Assembly: GCA_907164885.2 (NCBI GenBank)
Contig: OU015492.1
Span: 42,755,893-42,819,892, forward strand
Origin: Dolomedes plantarius
Taxonomy: Eukaryota; Arthropoda; Arachnida; Araneae; Dolomedidae
Direction of reading: 5' to 3'
DNA length: 64,000 bases
Numbering within the stretch: the stretch's first letter is position 1; the number at the start of each line of letters is the position of its first letter. A program made the translations under genes and the position numbers. The notes beneath the pieces are model-generated. The model saw only the letters and a program-made list of their open reading frames with translations, made no database searches and was not told the DNA's origin. Shown piece by piece: positions 57,960 through 64,000 of the stretch.

Positions 57960-58885
57960 AAAATTTAGTTGCCTACTTTATTATTTCCGGTTAAATAATA
58001 TCCACGTAACAGGGTACCATGTATTTATTTTTATTATGACTGGTATGACAATCTCTTGCCGCAGATCATATTCGGAATTTTTATCTTCAACGCCGGTAGT
58101 CATCTGCTTGCCCTAAGCTGGATATGTGAGAAACTATCATTTTTCGATTTCCATTCCTAACGTGCTTTCGTTCTTTTTGACTTAATTTTGGCAATAACTC
58201 AGAACATTTGGCCTGGCATAATATTTATTTTTTATCTTTATCCAAAGAATTGGAACCTTTTAACACAGTCAATAGCTATCTGAAGGGTTATAAAACCATA
58301 GAGTAACACACTACAAACTTCTCCCGCAAAATTGTTATGATGCATAAATTGACGCGTAAGGACAGTGAGAAATATTTTTACTCAACTCCTTCATAGAGCA
58401 GCCGCAGTAATCAGTTTTCCCTCAGCATATTTAATTTGCCATTAACTAGTAAATTTTTAGACATTATCTATAATTTTAACTTCCACATTAACTTAAAAGG
58501 ACGTGAAATGATTTAGCGAACCTCGAAAATATAGTGAGTTAGTCACTAATGATTCACGAAACATTCTACCTTAAACTGATTTCTGTAATTTTGAGAAAGA
58601 TTTACCATCTTGAATTGATAAGTTATCCAGATCAGCCACACCCTGTAACTACCTTGACAGTATCTAAGCATCGTCACTGTTTATGAAATTTTCTCCTATG
58701 TAAATCAAAATACCTTTCTTCAGCTCTTAAACACTATTTATTATCCAAGAAACTATATATGTATGCATTTGTTTGTAGTGCTTTAAAAAATCGATTATAG
58801 TTCTCGCCTAGAGCGTACGTTTGTTTTCAATAAGCACAGAATGATAGTCAAATAATTGCTTGTCTTCCCCCCAGAATTTCAATTA
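57960..58885. other. No gene recognised
   Basis: AT-rich unique-looking sequence. Confidence 0.5.
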
Positions 58886-58886
58886 C

Positions 58887-59086
58887 TTTTAGCGCCTCTT
58901 TGTCTTTATGGGCGCCTAAACCGTTTAAATATTATCAAACCGAAGAGATTCATCATCTTTTATCCTCAGTTCCATTGTCAAAAGCATGTCCCCTAAGCAT
59001 TAAGTTTTTGTTTAAATTTTACCTCTTTGGGACTAACGATTCAAGAGTAATTCATGAAGACCATCCAACAATCGGTATCGAACCGA
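58887..59086 (-). repeat. Duplicated body of SINE family E
   Basis: About 200 bp from TTTTAGCGCCTCTT to ATCGGTATCGAACC recur 258 bp further on (59145-59342) with few changes. The tRNA head is cut just after the B box, and 58 bp containing repeated GTACCGAAC/GTACCAAAC segments separate the copies. Confidence 0.75.
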
Positions 59087-59144
59087 TACTTGTTTATTTG
59101 TACCGAACTATGTACCGAACCTATGTTTACTATGTACCAAACGG

Positions 59145-59395
59145 TTTTAGCGCCTCTTGTCTTTATGGGCACCTAAACCGTTTAAATATTATCAAACCGA
59201 AGAGATTCATTATCTTTTATTCTCAGTTCCATTGTCAAAATCATGTCCCCTAAGAATTAAGTTTTTGTTTAAATTTTAGCTCGTTGGGGCTAACGATTCA
59301 AAAGTAATTCATGAAGACCATCCAACAATCGGTATCGAACCCTGGACCCTCAGCATCGAGTTGGGTGTTCTATCAACTGAATAATCCCGGCCATA
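59145..59395 (-). mobile_element. tRNA-derived SINE, family E
   Basis: On the minus strand, GGGATTATTCAGTTGATAGA (A-box region, about 59371-59390) and GGGTTCGATACCG (B box, about 59332-59344) flank a partly paired anticodon-arm remnant. A non-tRNA body follows to 59145. Acceptor-stem pairing is lacking, so it is not a tRNA gene. Confidence 0.7.
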
Positions 59396-59399
59396 CAAA

Positions 59400-60833
59400 G
59401 AACGTTTTATTTTTCCTCCAGCCTATTTTCTCTTTAACGAGGCCTACGAAAAAATCCTGTAAACATTTTCTCATTTATTTATTTATTTTTTACTACTGTG
59501 CTGAATGTTCCCACTAGACATTATACCACATGCATCATAATGTATAATTTTATTTCTTTTTCCATCGTACATGGTAGTGAACCCGGATGCTCCAACCTTC
59601 TTAACCAAGCCATTCCATTTATGTTAGAAAATCACGTTTATCAAATCCCATACCACACACAAACTGTCGTTTATTTGTCATTTAAACTGAAATAAACTTA
59701 ATGATTAAAGTGTATATCTATGTTCTTCAGAAAACTGTTAGTTCATTTGTTCATTACGCCTGAATTTCTGGTTCAAGCCAACTACAGGAATCTCTCCACA
59801 TATAATAGGAGCTATAAAGGTATTAAGTATAAAACTTCTTGACATTTCGACAGATATACATGGAGTGGGTATTGGTCAAATAAATCTCTATGTAACGTGA
59901 AAGACGATTTGAGTAACTATAAGGAAGACTAAATACATTTTCTTGATTTAAAAGTTCTGAAAATGCTTGTCTAGGTCAAAAAACTTTCTTTTGGATAAGA
60001 TTTTGAGCTTTTCTTCACATGTTAGTTGCCTCTTGTTGCATTTAGGATATTATGTTCAATAAATCAGGAACGAAATAATAATATAAATTGATAATGTAAA
60101 TATTGAAGTTTTTCGCATTGCTTTACAGTACTCTTTATATAGAACTGGTATAGGAAGACCTACTCGAGATTCTATAAACTTATATTTCACTTGAGATTAA
60201 TGAATTGGAGAATAATTCAAAACTCTTCAGCCAATACCAAATATTTGAATTCTATTAAACCGTAGTATACTTTTTAAAATTCCATTAAATGAAGTGTTCA
60301 TAAAAAAAGAGGTAATACTGGTCAGTGTTTTTAAATTAAATGTAATTAATTGAAGTTACTTTTAGTCAGCCATCACAAATTTTTTTTTTCTCAAAAGTAA
60401 TATTATTCAGCCTAGTGCTCAAATCCACATTTCAAAGCATCTCTAAAAACTACTATTTTTGTGAAAGGCACAGACTACATTTTACTAATATTGGAAACTC
60501 TTCAGCGAACCTATGATTCCTTTAAGATTAAGTACTGCTTTAATCACAATTTAAAATTCTGAGAAGAAGCTAATTTTTTTTTCTTTTCTCATCTGATGGT
60601 TTTTCACGCGTGGTGCAAAATTTAATGAGAGAGTTTTTGCTCTCTACGTGCTGTCCTTTTACACTTTGTAGAATTGAAAGCATACATATACCTACTCAAA
60701 GGCTAATGCAGCCTACGCTGTACTTCCCAGGTTGAAATTTGTGAAACTATGTTTAAAAAAATATGCTTTAATGTTGAAAAAAATTATATAATTCTTGTTT
60801 GGGGTATAAAAGAGTAAAATTTCTTAAAACTTC
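59400..60833. other. No gene recognised
   Basis: AT-rich sequence; the 65-68-codon frames at 59311-59695 overlap the SINE edge and show no motif. Confidence 0.5.
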
Positions 60834-60835
60834 TA

Positions 60836-62138
60836 CAGTAGGTCCTTCGCACTTTATGGAAACGATTTTGTAATTTGTTTTTGGCGTTTGTATTTTGAGA
60901 TAAATATTTGGCAACTTCAGAACAATGGTCTGTTATTGTTTTGCTTTCATTGCGATGTAAAATAAAAAATGTATTTTGAAAATGGCTCCTAAAATTGATA
61001 GTTGGCTCGAAGGTTACGTAACTGCGCTTTCCGGGGAGAAATACTCGTATCAACAAATTATAAAGCGGTGCAAAAATTTCGGTTATGGCATTTCAAAAAT
61101 TGGTATTTATAATATATTAAATTTGAAAGGAAAAAAATTTCTAACTGAATGTAAATATGAAAAGATGGCCACTAAACCTCATCTTAAGACTGTTCGAACG
61201 CAGGTGAATATCAAGAAAGTGAAGTCTCTGATACTAAAAAAAAATATGCCGACTCAAAAATCCATTGCATCGAAACTAGGAATGTCTTCTGGCACTGTAA
61301 GTAAAATCATTCATAAAGATTTGAAGTTAAAAAAGATGTTTAAACCTAAAGTTCATCTTTTTTTGCCAAAGCATATTGCTGAAAGGAAAACAAATTGTAT
61401 AAAATTATCTGAAAAACACCTAGCTGCTGAAAAATGAAAATTTGTGGTAACACTCGATGGGGTATGGGTGTATTTAAGTGACTGTAGTAAAAAGAGATCA
61501 ATTTTCTATTGCTCAACTGACGGGAATGATCGTACGAAATGACTACATCAGTGTGCAGAAAAATTCTCAAAGGAGTTCATGATAGTAGCAGGATTTTGTT
61601 ACAACGACAAATTAAAAATAAAAAAAGTCTCAAATAAAGCCAAAATTAAATCACTCTACTATCATCAGAATATTTTAGAACCAATTTTTGAAGAAGAAAT
61701 TCCAGACTTATACGGAAACTACATTGATAAAGTTCAGCTTCTTATGGACAAAGCCTTTAGTCACAAGTCTAAATCAACTGCCGCTTATTTAGCAAAGAAA
61801 GAATCAGAAACAGGAATAAAATGTATCCCATTTAATAAAATACCTGTACAATTACCTGACTCTTCTCCATTGGACTTTCGATTTCGGTTTTTTAATACGA
61901 GCCTTAGGAAAACGGCATTTAAGAACACTGAACGGACTTTGGAAAACGGTCCAAGAGGAATGAGGTAAAACTGACATGACAGTACTAAGCAAAAATTTAC
62001 TTTCATGGAAAATTCGAGCTAGAGTTATTGTCAAGAACCATGGCTATCAGATAGAAGCAAATCACAGCATAAAGTACGGCATTTATACATAAAACTTAAC
62101 TATTAAAATCGTTTCCATAATGTTCGAACGACCTTCTG
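60836..62138 (+). mobile_element. Tc1/mariner-type transposon with both terminal repeats
   Basis: The 34-bp inverted repeats CAGTAGGTCCTTCGCAC...ATTTT (60836-60869) and their near-complement (62105-62138) differ at only a few positions. TA lies outside each end (60834-60835, 62139-62140). The 1,303-bp length is normal for the group, and a single transposase gene is inside. This is a full-length but inactivated copy. Confidence 0.85.
60982..61968 (+). pseudogene. Tc1/mariner transposase, full span, stop-interrupted
   Basis: The first ATG of the frame is at 60982. The N-terminal half to 61434 has two helix-turn-helix-like segments (SYQQIIKRCKNFGYGISKIG, and QKSIASKLGMSSGTVSKII). TGA codons in the same frame at 61435 and near 61540 interrupt it. 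The frame then continues through the catalytic core: VTLDGVWVYLSD (first Asp), LLMDKAFSHKSKSTAAYL (second Asp) and SSPLDFRF (third Asp). A shift near 61905 moves the C-terminus (KTVQEEW-like) into another frame that runs to about 62090. The damage is light, two stops and one indel, so inactivation is fairly recent. The lineage within Tc1/mariner was not determined. Confidence 0.8.
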
Positions 62139-62140
62139 TA

Positions 62141-64000
62141 TGTGTAACTTATATATTGTTCCAATGAGACAAACGCATTTTCTTTGGTTCTAATTGTTAT
62201 TCCCTTGTTCACCACTTTTATTAGTTTGGCTTGAATGATAGACAACTTTCCTTAATTTAAAACTCAATTTAAAATTTTGCAACTCCATCACTAAAGGGCT
62301 ATCTTTCAGTTTATGCCAAGACTCGAGAAAATTAATTATTTTATATATTTTCCCCCAATTAAAGCAATCATTTGTCACCATGAATGACTAATGTACATTA
62401 CACCATTGTAAAGTTTTCCGCCATGATATAAAAGAATGCCTCTTCCCTTTAATTTGATTTATATCATAATAATCTTTTAAAAGTATATATTCTAAATTTT
62501 CTTGACATACAATGTATAATACATGCATAATATGTCTACATCCATCTTACACATAATAATAAGGACATTATTTATCACGGATCATTGTATGTTATGCATT
62601 AGGACGTGTTGATTTATTTGTGACAGATTCATGCTAGGATAACATGTCATAAATAATGTAGTAAGGTATTATCGCTGAGGAGCTTTCCAAACGGAATAGG
62701 GCTAAATTTGCCCTCACAAAAAAGATACAAGATAACTGAATGATATGATGTGGTTGTTTCTGTAATTAATTTTTTTAGTTAGATACCTATTGCAACAAAT
62801 GTTCAGAAATATTATTGGAATTAGTTTTTGTGCGGCAAATGTGCTTTATTTTACAAAAATGAATGTGATCCAACATGAAGTTAGCTATTTACTATAGAAA
62901 GTTATTCACCAAATATATATTTAAAGTTTCTTTTGTTAAATATTAAAAAAACATTCAACAACTTTTTTATCTTTTAAGTGCTTGAGTGGCAGAAATTAAA
63001 TGAAATCTAAGACTTCCTAAGACGGGTCTTATTAGAAAGGGGGAATATTTAGCAGACTGAACTGAATTTTTAAATCTAAAAAAACATTTTTGTTGATGCT
63101 ATGGTTTTTGCAATTGTTTCACTCCTTGTTTCTTAGCCATTGTTCATGTTGTGCTACGAAACTCTTGAAAAACGTAGCCGATGTAACATTTTGAAGTAAC
63201 TTCTATCAAAGATATCGACTTTTGGGAATATGTCTCATGACTGACTACATCATTAAATATAAAAATTAAACAATAATATATATCATTTATGTTAACTGAC
63301 AATAACAGCAAATCTTATCATTCGCCGAAAGAAACAGATTAAAAATCTATTACCAAATTATCAAATGCAAACTTTAAACAGGATAATTGTTTTCAGCTTT
63401 CAGAGAAAAGTTAAAATTTTTGCCAACAACTTAAATGCAAGAAAATTCCCTCGTTGCAATATTAAATAAAATTTTCTCTGTTCATTTCTAAATCCCTGGT
63501 CCCCTGAAAATGTATTCTATCTCGGCATGTTTTCTGCTTTTTTTTTAGTTCTACAGAGCATTCGCTTAAAACTTAGTGAACTACAATTGTATGTTTTTAA
63601 CAGGAATGTAGGAATGGACAGGATGCGGAATAATGGACTCCAACATGTCAAAGGGTAATGAAAAACGAAAGAAACAATTTACAGCGGAAGTTTACATTTT
63701 CGAAAAGTACTTATTATATAGTTTTATTCTACTAGGTTTTGAAAATAATATCACTCAGGTGGTGCCCGTCATTTGCGATGCACTGACGAAGTCGTTCCCT
63801 AAAGCTTTCGATCGCTCTGTTGGTGATCACTGGATGCATGGTAAGAACTACCTGCCGAATAGGGGACTCACGGACACGTTACACATATCCAGGTGTTCTA
63901 ATGTTCCAAGGATGGCCGCTTAGTTCCTTTTGTAATGAAGATCCACTTGTTCTCACGTTTGATACCCGTTGCAGTATTGATCTCCGGACTTTTCCTTCTT
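62141..64000. other. No gene recognised
   Basis: AT-rich. A 96-codon frame at 63633-63923 lies in GC-richer sequence toward the right edge (VVPVICDALTKSFPKAFD region) but matches nothing that I know. Confidence 0.5.

Noticed and set aside
59320..59395. Possible tRNA gene on the minus strand
   Set aside because: The anticodon stem is imperfect, there is no acceptor pairing, and the head is joined to a repeated SINE body.
63633..63923. 96-residue open frame at the right edge as a gene
   Set aside because: No motif, splice signals or homology that I recognise; kept only as a note in the last region entry.

Overview
The window is AT-rich eukaryotic intergenic DNA packed with transposable elements and their remains. 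No host protein-coding gene, rRNA, functional tRNA or CRISPR array could be recognised. The mix of BEL/Pao retrotransposons, Tc1/mariner, pogo-like, piggyBac-like and Helitron elements, an R1/I-type LINE remnant and many tRNA-derived SINEs points to an arthropod. An arachnid, probably a spider, is my best guess from the look of the Tc1 transposase and the SINEs; this is inference and was not tested by a search.

Layout. 1-4.4 kb: a SINE, a fragment of a hairpin-ended repeat and unassigned AT-rich DNA. 4.4-5.9 kb: a Tc1 element rearranged into a fold-back structure. 6.7-7.7 kb: a 1-kb terminal-inverted-repeat element. 7.97-14.85 kb: a broken BEL/Pao retrotransposon (minus strand) with both LTRs and a 5-bp target duplication; it carries a 755-bp insertion in gag and itself splits an older TATA-bearing sequence. 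15.1-15.8 kb: a probable LTR of another retroelement. 16-20.3 kb: SINEs and one orphan reading frame. 21.9-23.4 kb: a dead LINE. 25.9-27.7 kb: a non-autonomous Helitron next to a pogo/Tigger-like remnant that keeps an open frame ending in a PCNA-binding-like motif. 28.6-29.6 kb: a compound TTAA-flanked element. 32.3-34.7 kb: a candidate solo LTR splitting an (AT)n tract, a piggyBac-type MITE and a hairpin-ended repeat. 36.8-37.2 kb: a SINE with perfect target duplications. 37.37-43.16 kb: a complete BEL/Pao retrotransposon with one uninterrupted 1,746-residue gag-pol frame, two LTRs that look identical, PBS, polypurine tract and a 5-bp duplication. 44.4-48.1 kb: another TTAA element, a GACGTC-rich array, local duplications and an inverted SINE pair. 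50.5-53.3 kb: SINEs, one nested inside another. 55.3-56.2 kb: a fold-back MITE and a mariner fragment. 58.9-59.4 kb: a duplicated SINE. 60.8-62.1 kb: a mariner-type element with both terminal repeats and a stop-interrupted transposase.

How the parts work together. Only the BEL/Pao copy at 37-43 kb looks able to encode its own movement. Everything else is non-autonomous or broken and would depend on enzymes encoded elsewhere. Nested insertions give a relative age order: the hairpin-ended repeat is older than the intact BEL/Pao element, the split TATA sequence is older than the broken BEL/Pao element, and the latter is older than the 755-bp insertion within it. I found no sign of an undescribed defence, biosynthetic or signalling system.
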